The translations under genes were made by a program, and so were the position numbers. Shown here piece by piece: positions 1-8,069 of a stretch of 64,000 nucleotides of DNA (its first letter is position 1; every line of letters starts with the position of its first letter). The stretch covers positions 124,001 through 188,000 of the forward strand of contig NZ_VSSS01000014.1 in assembly GCF_008123425.1 (NCBI RefSeq), in the 5' to 3' direction. This DNA is from Bradyrhizobium rifense (GTDB lineage: Bacteria > Pseudomonadota > Alphaproteobacteria > Rhizobiales > Xanthobacteraceae). The notes beneath the pieces were generated by a model. That model searched no databases. It had not been told where the DNA came from and saw nothing but the letters and a program-made list of their open reading frames with translations.

Positions 1-2
1 CG

Positions 3-134
3 AAGGCCGCCGTTCGCAAGATCATCGAACAGGTCGGTTATTTCCCGGTCGACCTCGGCGCGCTCGATGCGGGCGGACCTCTGGCCTCGCTGCCGTTCGG
101 TTCGCTTGCGGCCGTCAATTTCATCAAGACCTGA
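3..134 (+). CDS. C-terminal end of an F420/NADP-reductase-like dehydrogenase (5' truncated)
   Basis: Only the last 43 codons lie in the window, ending in TGA. The residues EQVGYFPVDLGALDAGGPLA followed by NFIKT resemble the tail of COG2085 proteins, Rossmann-fold NADPH-dependent F420 reductase-like oxidoreductases. These characteristically end with a G(F/Y)xPVDxGxL segment and a short helix. The nucleotide-binding part is upstream of the window, so substrate and cofactor cannot be judged. It is convergent with the IclR gene that follows on the other strand. Confidence 0.55.
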   Translation, partial: KAAVRKIIEQVGYFPVDLGALDAGGPLASLPFGSLAAVNFIKT

Positions 135-172
135 CATTCGATGATTCTCGCCAGAGCCGCTTCGGCAAGCAG

Positions 173-955
173 CTAGTCGCGGCTTTCGATCTTGCCGCCA
201 AGCGCCTGCGTCGCGCTGGCGGCGCTGGCGAGCAGCGCCTTCACCTGATCGCTCGACGGCTCGACCTTCATCGAGGCCCGGGTGCCGGCGAGGCTCAGTG
301 TGAAACGAACATCGCCATTCCAATCCACGATCGGCGCCGCGATGGAGACATAGCCGGTGAGGTCGGATCGGACGATTGTCGTATAGCCCTTTCGCTTCAG
401 CTCACGGCTTGCATCATCCCTGAATTTTCCGGCATCGACTTTGCCGCCGAACACGGCCTCCCATTCCTGCGTGATCAGATGCGCCGTCAGGTTTGGCGGT
501 AGCCGGGCGGCGTAGATCTTCCCCGCTGCAGAACTCAGCATCGGGATCAGTCCGGTGCGAAATTCGAACGCGCCGCGCTGGTCGCCGTCCTGCTTGAACA
601 GGCTGAGCGGGCCGTCGTCGGTCCATGTGGTGACGGCCGCGCTTCGCCGCGTGATGTCGCGCAGATTGGTGACCTCGCGGCGGACGATCTCGAAACCGTC
701 GATCTGCTGGATTGCGCTGACGCCGAGCGAGAGCGCCGCAGGCCCAAGGCGATAGTGGCCCGGCTTCTCGTCCGCCGCGGCGAGCCCGATCCTGACGAGG
801 CTCACGAGATAGTTATTGGCGGCGCTGGTCGTCAGGTCCGCCAGCGGCGCGATGTCCTTCAGCGCCATCGCCTGCTGACTGCCCTGCATAACATTCAGAA
901 TCCGAAAGGCAATTTCCACCGACTGAATGCCGCGGCGCGGCTTCTTCTCCTGCAT
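173..955 (-). CDS. IclR-family transcriptional regulator
   Basis: A 260-residue protein with the IclR layout. Residues about 8-70 form a winged helix-turn-helix that begins RGIQSVEIAFRILNVM and includes the recognition segment LTTSAANNYLVSLVRIG. An effector-binding domain follows from about residue 85 to the end, with the conserved small-molecule pocket region around FRTGLIPMLSSAAGKIYAA. IclR proteins are cytoplasmic and usually sense an aromatic or carboxylate catabolite. The gene is divergent from the VOC/monooxygenase operon at 1070, so it is the likely regulator of that operon. A palindrome sits between the two genes. The effector is unknown. Confidence 0.9.
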   Translation of the reverse strand: MQEKKPRRGIQSVEIAFRILNVMQGSQQAMALKDIAPLADLTTSAANNYLVSLVRIGLAAADEKPGHYRLGPAALSLGVSAIQQIDGFEIVRREVTNLRDITRRSAAVTTWTDDGPLSLFKQDGDQRGAFEFRTGLIPMLSSAAGKIYAARLPPNLTAHLITQEWEAVFGGKVDAGKFRDDASRELKRKGYTTIVRSDLTGYVSIAAPIVDWNGDVRFTLSLAGTRASMKVEPSSDQVKALLASAASATQALGGKIESRD

Positions 956-987
956 CTGCTTCCTTCGACCGGTTCAGTTAATCGAGA

Positions 988-1051
988 TTGACACAAACGA
1001 AAGTCGCGAGCACTATACAACAATAAAATATGTATTCAACAGTATTGAATA
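988..1051 (+). promoter_or_regulatory. Promoter and IclR-type operator upstream of the VOC/monooxygenase operon
   Basis: A perfect TTGACA -35 hexamer lies at 988-993, with a weak CACTAT -10 candidate at 1011-1016 (17-bp spacer). Downstream is a perfect 7-bp inverted repeat, TATTCAA at 1033-1039 and TTGAATA at 1045-1051 with a 5-bp spacer. It ends 18 bp before the VOC start codon. IclR proteins bind short palindromes of about this size, and the divergent regulator at 955 is the natural candidate. Binding is inferred. Confidence 0.45.
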
Positions 1052-1069
1052 TGAGGGAAGGAGACGGAA

Positions 1070-1426
1070 ATGCCCCTCGGTGCCATCCGCAGCATCTACA
1101 CGGTCGCCAACGATATGGATCTCATGCAGGCCTTCTACGCAGAGGCGCTGGAGCTCCCGCTGGCATTTCGGGATCGCGACCAGTGGTGCCAGTTCAAGAT
1201 CGGGCAGCTCGCGTTCGCGCTGAGCTCACCATCCGAAGCGGCCACCGGCGCGCGCGGGAGTGTGGTCGTGTTCGGCGCGACCGACGTGGCTCAATTGGCG
1301 CAGCGGATCGAGCGGCTCGGTGGGCTGCACCTGTCGAGCCGCGACATGGGTTCGCACGGCAGCGTCGCGACGTTCGCCGACCCCGAAAACAATCTGTTCC
1401 AGATCCACGTTCGGCAAAGCACCTAG
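1070..1426 (+). CDS. VOC (glyoxalase/bleomycin-resistance fold) family protein
   Basis: A 118-residue single-domain VOC protein. The N-terminal module is IYTVANDMDLMQAFYAEAL, the classic first beta-alpha unit. The C-terminal module ends in GSVATFADPENNLFQIH, the usual PDGNxxEL-type metal-site region with E/Q ligands. VOC proteins of this size act as dimeric metal-dependent lyases, isomerases, dioxygenases or binding proteins. The start is preceded by GGGAAGGAGACGGAA, a strong ribosome binding site. It is the first gene of an operon with a flavin monooxygenase and flavin reductase, which suggests a step in breakdown of a xenobiotic or aromatic. The exact reaction is not assignable. Confidence 0.8.
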   Translation: MPLGAIRSIYTVANDMDLMQAFYAEALELPLAFRDRDQWCQFKIGQLAFALSSPSEAATGARGSVVVFGATDVAQLAQRIERLGGLHLSSRDMGSHGSVATFADPENNLFQIHVRQST

Positions 1427-1471
1427 CTGCGGCCGCGTATCAATCGTGCCACCTGAGAAAGGATATTCATC

Positions 1472-2500
1472 ATGAAGTTCGGCGTCTTCGATCAGAACGA
1501 CCGCTCGGGTCTGCCGCTAGCCGAGCAGTACGAGAACCGGCTTGCGCTCGCCGAGCTCTATGATCGGCTCGGCTTTCACTGCTTCCACATGAGCGAGCAC
1601 CACGGCACGCCGCTGAGCACGACGCCGTCGCCCAGCGTATGGATGGCGGCTCTGTCGCAGCGGACCAGGAGATTGCGGCTATGTCCGCTGGTCTATCTGT
1701 TGCCGACCTACAATCCCGCGCGTCTCTATGAAGAGATCTGCATGCTCGATCATTTGAGCGGCGGCCGGTTCGAGTTCGGGATTGGGCGCGGCGCCTCGCC
1801 GCACGAGCTCGACGCGCTCGGGATCGAATCCGCGAAGGCGGCGAAGATGTACGCGGAGGCCTTCGAAGCGATCCAGCGCTGCTTCGCGCAGGACTCGGTC
1901 ACGACGACAGGCGAGTTCTGGAGCTTGAACGATTACGCGGTGGAAATGAAGCCGCTCCAGCGTCCGCATCCGCCGATGTGGTACGCGGTCGGTTCGCCCG
2001 ATTCCGTGGTCTGGCCGGCGCGCAACGGCATGAATGTGGTCTGCGGTGGGCAGGTGTCCCGCGTGCGCGCGATTTCCGATCGTTATCGCGAGGAGATGGC
2101 TGCCGCCGGTCTACAGGGCAAAGCCTCTCCCCTCATCGGCGTCAATCGCTACATCATCGTCGGCGAGACCGACCACGATGCCCACGAGCTGGGTCGAAAG
2201 GCCTGGCCGGCGTTCTACGAAAATTTCATCAAGCTCTGGCGCAAGCACGGGACGCAGCCGGTCAACGCAAAACTGCCGCCCGCGTTCGACCAGCTCGTCG
2301 AATCCGGCCATGCGATCGCCGGCTCCGCCCGGACGGTCGCGCAAATCCTGTCCGACCAGGTCGCGCTCGGCGGGCTGAACTACGTGATCGGCAGCTTCAT
2401 GTTCGGAACCATGCCGCACGCGGAAGCCGCGGCCTCGATCCGCCGCTTCGCCGAACAGGTGATGCCTGCGGTGAAGGCGGCCGAAGCGGTCGCCGCATGA
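1472..2500 (+). CDS. Luciferase-like (LLM class) flavin-dependent monooxygenase
   Basis: A 342-residue TIM-barrel flavoprotein of the bacterial-luciferase superfamily. Visible landmarks are the SEHHG motif near residue 42 and LSGGRFEFGIGRGASPHE near residue 100, the conserved flavin/phosphate region. The C-terminal region resembles LuxA-type group members. Such enzymes use reduced FMN supplied by a partner reductase to insert oxygen into a substrate. The next gene starts 36 bp downstream and has a flavin-reductase domain, so the two form a two-component monooxygenase. The start is preceded by AAAGGA. The substrate is unknown. Confidence 0.88.
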   Translation: MKFGVFDQNDRSGLPLAEQYENRLALAELYDRLGFHCFHMSEHHGTPLSTTPSPSVWMAALSQRTRRLRLCPLVYLLPTYNPARLYEEICMLDHLSGGRFEFGIGRGASPHELDALGIESAKAAKMYAEAFEAIQRCFAQDSVTTTGEFWSLNDYAVEMKPLQRPHPPMWYAVGSPDSVVWPARNGMNVVCGGQVSRVRAISDRYREEMAAAGLQGKASPLIGVNRYIIVGETDHDAHELGRKAWPAFYENFIKLWRKHGTQPVNAKLPPAFDQLVESGHAIAGSARTVAQILSDQVALGGLNYVIGSFMFGTMPHAEAAASIRRFAEQVMPAVKAAEAVAA

Positions 2501-2535
2501 GTGCACAAAACGGGTGAACGCTAAGGAGGTGGAAG

Positions 2536-3636
2536 ATGGCTGATGCTCCTCTGTTCGACAACCGCGACCTGCGGCGCGTGCTCGGAACCTTTGTCACCGG
2601 CGTGACAGTGGTGACCACGACCGATGACGAAGGCAGATTCCATGGCGTCACCGCCAACTCCTTCAGCTCGGTGTCGCTTGATCCGCCGCTGGTGCTTTGG
2701 AGCCAGGCGGTTAAAAGTCATAGCCACCCGGCGTTCCTCAGGGCGGAACGCTTTGCCGTGAACATCCTCGCCGAGGATCAGATCGAGCTGTCACAACGGT
2801 TCGCAAAATCTTCTCATGAGAAGTTCGCCGGCATCGACGTCGATATCGGCGCCAGTGGCGTGCCGCTGCTCCGCGATTGCAGCGCCAGGCTCGAGTGCCG
2901 GGTCGTGTCGCGGGTGCCGGGCGGCGACCACACCATCTATGTCGGCGAGGTGCTTGCGATCGACCGCGCCGAACGCAAGCCGCTTGTCTTCGGCAACGGT
3001 CAATATCTGCTGGCTGATCCCCACGATATGGCTGACGGCGCATTGTCGCCCGGCCGCAAGCAGGCGCAACTCGCCGCGATGCGGCTCGGCACCCGCGCGA
3101 TCGCGCGCCTTGCGAACCAATTCGACGAGACCATGGCGCTCGCGGTCTGGGGCACACACGGTCCAACCATCACCCATTGGGAGCCGGCGTCCGCGCCCGT
3201 CAGCGACGCGCTTCCCGTCGGATTGATATTGCCGGTCACCTCGACCGCAACCGGCCTGGCATTCGCCGCGCATCTTGCGCCTGAGGCCATCGCGCAGACG
3301 GGCTGGCCCGGCGAGGTCGCCATGTCCGACGCGGGTGATTGGGAGCTGCGTCTCGATGACGTCCGGCGGTCGGGACTCGCGAGGCAGGGGCTGGAAACCT
3401 TCTACCGTAGCGAGACCGTGATCAACGCACTCAGTGCGCCGGTGCTTGATGCGAGCGGCCAGGCGGTGCTGGCTCTGACCGCGGTCGGCGAGGCGAGCCG
3501 GTTTCGCGCGGATCTCGACGGCGTGTTCGCCCGCGCCCTTCGGCGGAGTGCGAAAGATCTGTCCCGCCGCCTCGGCTACCGCTCCGACGATGCGCTCGAG
3601 CCGGCCAGGCGGCTGGAGCTGGCTGCTGGAGCTTGA
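2536..3636 (+). CDS. Flavin reductase fused to an IclR-type effector domain
   Basis: A 366-residue two-domain protein. Residues about 10-160 form an FMN-binding flavin reductase of the HpaC class, with FVTGVTVVTTTD and VTANSFSSVSLDPPLVLWS. Residues about 170-350 look like an IclR effector-binding domain without its DNA-binding half. Matching landmarks are the MALAVWGTHGPTI strand, GLILPVTSTATGLAF, then the end RRSGLARQ and INALSAPVLDASGQAVLALTAVG. The first domain should supply FMNH2 to the monooxygenase upstream, and the second probably senses the substrate or a product. The ribosome binding site AAGGAGGTGGAAG is near ideal, which fixes the start. The fusion could make FMN reduction substrate-gated; this is inference. 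Confidence 0.85.
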   Translation: MADAPLFDNRDLRRVLGTFVTGVTVVTTTDDEGRFHGVTANSFSSVSLDPPLVLWSQAVKSHSHPAFLRAERFAVNILAEDQIELSQRFAKSSHEKFAGIDVDIGASGVPLLRDCSARLECRVVSRVPGGDHTIYVGEVLAIDRAERKPLVFGNGQYLLADPHDMADGALSPGRKQAQLAAMRLGTRAIARLANQFDETMALAVWGTHGPTITHWEPASAPVSDALPVGLILPVTSTATGLAFAAHLAPEAIAQTGWPGEVAMSDAGDWELRLDDVRRSGLARQGLETFYRSETVINALSAPVLDASGQAVLALTAVGEASRFRADLDGVFARALRRSAKDLSRRLGYRSDDALEPARRLELAAGA

Positions 3637-3639
3637 TCG

Positions 3640-5400
3640 ATGGCACCATTATCCGCTCTCGACACCGAACTTCTTACGCAGGACCTGCCCGGGCTTGCGC
3701 AGGTGGCCGTTGCGTCGCCGGTCTATTCCGGACAACGGGGGCAGATCGAATATCGCGTCGCCGGAGACGCGCGCAATCCCGCAGTACTGATGCTTCACGG
3801 GCTCGGCTCCAGCTCGGCCGGATACCGCGCCCAGCTTGCCGGCCTGTCGCGGGATTTTCATGTGATTGCCTGGAATGCGCCGGGCTTTGGCGGCAGTTCG
3901 CCCATCCACGGACAAGATGCGGGCATCGATGACTACGCGGACGCCGTGGAAGGGCTGCTGCGTGCGCTCCGGGTGCGGCGGCTTGCCGTCCTGGCCGGCA
4001 GCTCCTGGGGGAGCGTCGTGGCGCTGGCCTTCGCACGGCGCTATCCAGCGCTCGTCGACAGCCTCGTTCTTTCAGCCCCCAACGTCGCCAGAGGTCATCT
4101 CGTCGGCGACGCCCGCGCGGCCGAGCTCAACGCCTGGCTTCGCACGGCGGATATCGACATTCCGGTTTCACGCGCGGCCATCGCGGACAAGTTGCTGGCG
4201 CCAGACGCGCCACCGCAGGTCAGGCAGCATGTCGAGCGTTTGCGCGACGCCATGACGACCGAGGGCTGGCGACAGGCGATACAATCGCTTTTCACCATCT
4301 CAACGCCGGACATCATCTCCACAGTGCGGTGCCCGATGGCCATTCTCTCCGGCACGCTCGACCAGGTCGCGCCACATCGGGATCACGCGGCGCGGCTGCT
4401 CGCCGCGGCGCCTTCCGCGACGTCGCACCAATTCGAGGCTTGCGGTCACATGCTCAAGCTCGAGGCGCCCGCGAAATGCGGGCGTGCCGTTGCGATCTGG
4501 GCGATGGGTGCGAGCATCGGCGGCGGGATCGCACTTCTTGCTGGAGGAGCCATTCTTCACCTGGTCGGCGAGAACGGGGCCTATGTCGTGCCGGTGCTCG
4601 GGATCTCAATTCGCTCGTGGCAGCTCGTCATGATTGCCTGTGGCGTGATTGCGCTGCCCGTTGCCCTGCTCGTTTTCACGTTCCCGGAGCCGGCAAGACG
4701 ATCAGCCGGCTCAAGCAAATCTGTCGCGTTCAAGGAAGCTCTCGAGGCGATCCGTGGCCGACGGCTGATCTTTACGCTGCTCTTTCTGGCCAATGCTTTG
4801 ACGATCATGCTGTCGGTGGCCTATTCATCCTGGATTCCCGCGTTTCTCGGGCGAGTGTGGAAGATCCCGGCAGGCGAGATCGGCCTAACCTACGGTCTCA
4901 TCGTGCTGTTGCTCAGCACCACGAGCCAACTCAGTGCGGGTTTTCTCGTCGACTGGGTCTACCGGCGGTATGGCCTGGCCGGTATCCCGGCGCTCGGAAT
5001 TGCGATTTGCGCGTTGATCTTCGTGCCGGCCGTCTTGGCGCCTGCCGCCGGTTCTATCTCCGCGACCTGGTTTCTGCTGGCCGCTTTCAATCTCCTGGCC
5101 GCGAGCCTTTTCACCATCGGCACCTCGACGATCGTGCATCTGTCGCCAGGCTCGGTGATCGGGAAAATCACGGCCGTCCATTTCGCGTGGGTCGGCATCA
5201 CGGGAACGGCGGTCGCGCCGACGCTCGTTGCTGTGATCGCCGATCGACTATTTGAGGGAACGCAGAGCGCTCTCGGCTCCGCGCTATCAACTGTCGGCGG
5301 TGGGCTGGCGATAGCCGGAGGGCTGTGTCTTCTCGCTGTCTATTGGCAGATGCGTCCCGGCCGTGACGTGCCATCGCTTGTTCCCGAGCGCGCGCGATGA
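3640..5400 (+). CDS. Alpha/beta hydrolase fused to the C-terminal half of an MFS transporter
   Basis: An open frame of 586 codons joins two unrelated proteins. Residues 1 to about 279 are an alpha/beta hydrolase with MLHGLGSSSAG (oxyanion loop), nucleophile elbow GSSWG (S122), acid D241 and H270 in CGHMLKLEAP. Right after that histidine, where a hydrolase would normally run 15-20 more residues, the chain becomes RAVAIWAMGASIGGGIA. This continues as the later helices of a major-facilitator permease to the end. The first third of the MFS protein is missing. The join lies near 4474-4485. The simplest reading is an in-frame deletion that fused two adjacent operon genes. Hydrolase activity may survive, but transport probably does not. 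Confidence 0.8.
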   Translation: MAPLSALDTELLTQDLPGLAQVAVASPVYSGQRGQIEYRVAGDARNPAVLMLHGLGSSSAGYRAQLAGLSRDFHVIAWNAPGFGGSSPIHGQDAGIDDYADAVEGLLRALRVRRLAVLAGSSWGSVVALAFARRYPALVDSLVLSAPNVARGHLVGDARAAELNAWLRTADIDIPVSRAAIADKLLAPDAPPQVRQHVERLRDAMTTEGWRQAIQSLFTISTPDIISTVRCPMAILSGTLDQVAPHRDHAARLLAAAPSATSHQFEACGHMLKLEAPAKCGRAVAIWAMGASIGGGIALLAGGAILHLVGENGAYVVPVLGISIRSWQLVMIACGVIALPVALLVFTFPEPARRSAGSSKSVAFKEALEAIRGRRLIFTLLFLANALTIMLSVAYSSWIPAFLGRVWKIPAGEIGLTYGLIVLLLSTTSQLSAGFLVDWVYRRYGLAGIPALGIAICALIFVPAVLAPAAGSISATWFLLAAFNLLAASLFTIGTSTIVHLSPGSVIGKITAVHFAWVGITGTAVAPTLVAVIADRLFEGTQSALGSALSTVGGGLAIAGGLCLLAVYWQMRPGRDVPSLVPERAR

Positions 5401-5450
5401 GGGGACCGTTTCTGGAATCACAATATCAACATGTTGAAGGGAGGTCGAAA

Positions 5451-6239
5451 ATGCAAGTGATCAGGTTCGAACAGAAAGACTCGGTCGGTCATATCGTACT
5501 CGCCAATCCGCCGAAAAATCTCATTGCATCGGACTTTTCGGACTCGCTCAAGCAGGCCGTCCACGAAGCCGGCGAGGCTGACATCAGGGCATTGCTGGTG
5601 AGGGCGGAAGGCCCCCATTTCAGCCAGGGCGGCGATGTGCTCGATTTCCTGGAGAAGAACGCCAGCCAGTTCCGGACCTTCATCGCCGAATGCAATCAGT
5701 CGTTCCGCGCCATCGAGGCCTTGCCGATTCCGACCGTCGCGGCCGTGCGTGGATCCGCATTCGGCGGTGCCTTCGAGCTCGCACTCGCCTGCGACTTCAT
5801 CGTTGCGGCCGAAGACGCGGTGTTTCGCTGTATCGAGGCTTCGGTGGGATCTGCGCCCGTCGCCGGCGCGGTGCAGCGACTGGCGGAGCGGATCGGCCGT
5901 TCGCGCGCGGCCCGATACGCCATGCTTTGCGAGCCGATGTCGGGTGTCACCGCCGGCGAATTGGGTATCGCGATCATGGTGAAGCCCGCGGATGATGTCG
6001 AAGCGGCTGCGCTGAAATTCGCGCAGGATCTGTCGACCGGTCCGACGCGCTCATATGCCGCCATACGAACCCTGCTCAAGGCCTGGTCGGGCGGCGGCAT
6101 ACCGTCCGCCGATGCGATGATCCTGGATATCACCATGGCGCTCCACAGCTCCGAAGATGCGAGGCGTGGACGCACGGCGCGGGCTGAGGCCATCAAGAAG
6201 GGGATCGAGCCGCCGAAGATCGTCTTCACCGGCCGATGA
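5451..6239 (+). CDS. Enoyl-CoA hydratase/isomerase family protein
   Basis: A 262-residue crotonase-fold protein. The oxyanion-hole regions are visible as LVRAEGPHFSQGGDVLDF and VRGSAFGGAFELALACDFIVA. The family hydrates, isomerises or cleaves acyl-CoA thioesters. A longer in-frame start at 5397 overlaps the upstream stop as ATGA. The ATG at 5451 is preferred because it follows AAGGGAGG and begins directly with the family's first strand (MQVIRFEQKDSVGHIVLANP). One of the usual two catalytic glutamates is not obvious, as the second helix reads ASVGSAPVAG. It is the last gene of the monooxygenase operon, pointing to degradation of a CoA-activated intermediate. Confidence 0.85.
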   Translation: MQVIRFEQKDSVGHIVLANPPKNLIASDFSDSLKQAVHEAGEADIRALLVRAEGPHFSQGGDVLDFLEKNASQFRTFIAECNQSFRAIEALPIPTVAAVRGSAFGGAFELALACDFIVAAEDAVFRCIEASVGSAPVAGAVQRLAERIGRSRAARYAMLCEPMSGVTAGELGIAIMVKPADDVEAAALKFAQDLSTGPTRSYAAIRTLLKAWSGGGIPSADAMILDITMALHSSEDARRGRTARAEAIKKGIEPPKIVFTGR

Positions 6240-6270
6240 TGGAACGTCTCGCAGAACGCGGGAGAGAAAC

Positions 6271-6287
6271 GGCGGCATCGAGCCGCC
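6271..6287 (+). terminator. Hairpin after the monooxygenase operon
   Basis: A perfect 6-bp GC-rich stem (GGCGGC at 6271-6276, GCCGCC at 6282-6287) with a 5-base loop starts 32 bp after the enoyl-CoA hydratase stop. The following TGTCGTCTTTC is only partly U-rich, so termination may be weak. The rest of 6240-6450 shows no convincing gene. Confidence 0.4.
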
Positions 6288-6450
6288 TGTCGTCTTTCAC
6301 AAGTCCAACCAGCGCTGCCGGTACCTGCTGCTGGACGGAGCCCTGAAGCGGACATTCTGCTGGCCAAGAGCGGAATCGAAATTGAATGCCTGCTGGTGCT
6401 CAACGATGAAGCCCACACCTGCGATGTTGCGCTCTCCGGAAGGCCAGATC

Positions 6451-6487
6451 TGTGCAGCTTACGAAGGGATTATTCAAATCACGCAAG
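6451..6487. promoter_or_regulatory. Tandem XylS-like operator pair upstream of pqqA
   Basis: Two 17-bp half-sites start exactly 20 bp apart: TGTGCAGCTTACGAAGG at 6451 and TATTCAAATCACGCAAG at 6471. Read on the minus strand, the right copy is TGCG-N6-GAATA, close to the known XylS half-site TGCA-N6-GGNTA. The 20-bp phasing puts both copies on one DNA face, as expected for a dimeric AraC/XylS protein. The pair ends 93 bp before the pqqA start. Similar pairs occur at 7966 and 10472. Confidence 0.6.
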
Positions 6488-6580
6488 TTAAGAATCTCAA
6501 GCGATCCGCGGCGCCGCCCTTAGTGTATGTTAGAGGCACGGCAATCGCGCCGTATCCTCGTTGAAGCGTGTGGAGACCTC

Positions 6581-6664
6581 ATGATCGCCTGGAAAACGCC
6601 AAAAATCGTCGAAGTGCCTGTGGGAATGGAAATCAACATGTACGCATGTGCGGCGCGGAAGTAA
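6581..6664 (+). CDS. pqqA: Coenzyme PQQ precursor peptide PqqA
   Basis: A 27-residue peptide that begins MIAWKTPKIVEV and continues VGMEINMYACAARK. It carries the PqqA signature W-x-x-P, then G-M-E-x-x-x-Y. The Glu17 and Tyr21 pair with E-x3-Y spacing is what PqqE cross-links to build pyrroloquinoline quinone. A GGAGA ribosome binding site lies 6 bases before the ATG. No pqqB, C, D or E gene is in the window, so this is an unlinked copy whose maturation genes must be elsewhere. It lies near a PQQ-dependent sugar dehydrogenase and shares an operator type with it. That suggests a cofactor precursor supplied on demand. Confidence 0.9.
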   Translation: MIAWKTPKIVEVPVGMEINMYACAARK

Positions 6665-6714
6665 CCATCGCCCGTGTGCCAACTCTGAAAAGGTGGAAGT
6701 TGGTCGTTTGCTCT

Positions 6715-6731
6715 GACAGGCTCGTCCTGTC
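6715..6731 (+). terminator. Possible terminator after pqqA
   Basis: A perfect 6-bp hairpin (GACAGG, CTCGT loop, CCTGTC) lies 50 bp downstream of pqqA. It is nested inside a wider GGAAG/CTTCC pairing and followed by CCTTTTTGC near 6750. It fits termination of a short monocistronic pqqA message, but the T-run is offset from the inner hairpin. Confidence 0.35.
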
Positions 6732-6871
6732 GGCAACGGTCCTTCCGCCTTTTTGCATTGATTTATCCATCCGCTGCCCGGCGTCGGTCCCATGCTTCGC
6801 GTGATCGTTCTCGGAGCTGCAGCGGGAGGCGACCCCAGGTCGGTCTTTTCGCACTGCTGGTCAAACGAATC

Positions 6872-7861
6872 TTAGCGCGTCCGCATGAGCATCTCGGAAG
6901 GATAGTGGCCAAACCGCGCATGATATTGCGCGGCGAAGCGCCCCATTTGCGTGAAGCCCCATTTGAGTGCCACTTCGCCGACGGGCAGTCTGTTCTCCGA
7001 CAGAGACAACTCCGCGCGGACCGCGTCTAGTCGGATCTGGCGCAAATATGCCGCCGGCGTTGCGTCTTTGAACGTCCGGAATCCCGCTTGCAATGAGCGC
7101 ACGCTGATGCCTGCAGCCTCGGCGATGTCAATCATGGTCAGCGGCTGATGCATGTTGGCGTGCATGAAGTCGACGGCCCGCCTGACATACCGCGGGGCCG
7201 CCTGGAGCCGGTCGCGGTTCAACCGGAAGCTCAGGCGATGCGGCACGTGCTCGAAGATCAGTCGCAAAGCCGATTCAACGAGGAGCGACATCGCCAAAGG
7301 TGAACGCTCGGAGAGTCGTGCATCGAGCACGCCCGACGCGATGGTTTGCGCAAGCAGATTGAAGGTCGCACCTGCGCCGGTCGAAAGATCCAGGATCGGT
7401 GTGAGATCAAGCCTGCTCAATTTCGCGGCGTCGAACGTTGCCGAAAGCACCCTGGACACGGCTTCGACGTCAAACATCAGTGTGACGCTAGCGTACTCGC
7501 CATCGACGCAGCGCAGCTTGATGTGGTGCGACAGGGACGTGGGTGCGAGCAATGCGGTGAGTGGCGGTGCCGTCGACGCCCTCGTTCCTATTGTCGCGTC
7601 AGCAACTCCGGCAATTGGCAGGATGATGCTGAGATGTTCATCGTTCGCCCTCTTTGTCACGGCCCAATCGGCAGTGTATCTGTTCCTCCGAAACACGCCG
7701 AGTCCGGGCCAAACCGCGACATCCGACTTCCAGCGAAAGCTTTGGCGCGGACTTGGTGGTGACGCCTTGAACGTCGGAACTTGCGAATGAAAGGTTGCGA
7801 GTAAATCTTCGAACGCGGTGCCGGAAAGGGCGGCGGGTGCGTAGAAGGGATCGTGTTGCAA
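6872..7861 (-). CDS. AraC/XylS-family transcriptional activator
   Basis: A 329-residue protein. The N-terminal ~200 residues resemble the AraC_binding_2 ligand domain of XylS/FeaR-type activators. The C-terminal ~100 residues carry the double helix-turn-helix: IDIAEAAGISVRSLQAGFR, then PVGEVALKWGFTQMGRFAAQY and the ending FGHYPSEML. Such activators bind direct repeats upstream of catabolic promoters when they sense a carbon source. Three candidate operator pairs surround it, one in its own upstream region at 7966-8002. It is probably the shared regulator of pqqA, itself and the PQQ dehydrogenase/lactonase operon. The ligand is unknown, perhaps a sugar or alcohol. Confidence 0.88.
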   Translation of the reverse strand: MQHDPFYAPAALSGTAFEDLLATFHSQVPTFKASPPSPRQSFRWKSDVAVWPGLGVFRRNRYTADWAVTKRANDEHLSIILPIAGVADATIGTRASTAPPLTALLAPTSLSHHIKLRCVDGEYASVTLMFDVEAVSRVLSATFDAAKLSRLDLTPILDLSTGAGATFNLLAQTIASGVLDARLSERSPLAMSLLVESALRLIFEHVPHRLSFRLNRDRLQAAPRYVRRAVDFMHANMHQPLTMIDIAEAAGISVRSLQAGFRTFKDATPAAYLRQIRLDAVRAELSLSENRLPVGEVALKWGFTQMGRFAAQYHARFGHYPSEMLMRTR

Positions 7862-7965
7862 GATGATTTGCTCGCTGCGCTGACTAGCTGGTTACAGTTT
7901 CCGCACGCCTAAACCGGCATTTCAAGCGATCGCCGCATTGCATTGAGGCTTTTGGAAGACCGGTC

Positions 7966-8002
7966 TATCCGGTTTACGCAAGGCCTATTCAAATTACGCA
8001 GG
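7966..8002. promoter_or_regulatory. Tandem XylS-like operator pair upstream of the araC-type gene
   Basis: Half-sites TATCCGGTTTACGCAAG (7966) and TATTCAAATTACGCAGG (7986) start 20 bp apart. On the minus strand, the direction of the regulator gene at 7861, they read TGCG-N6-GAATA and TGCG-N6-GGATA. The second matches the XylS GGNTA box exactly. The position, about 105-140 bp upstream of the regulator start, suggests autoregulation. Confidence 0.6.
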
Positions 8003-8069
8003 CCGGGGGCTGGACGCAACTCCAAGAATCCCCTTCCACGGCTTGGCCGACCCGACCGGAAGGTCGAGT

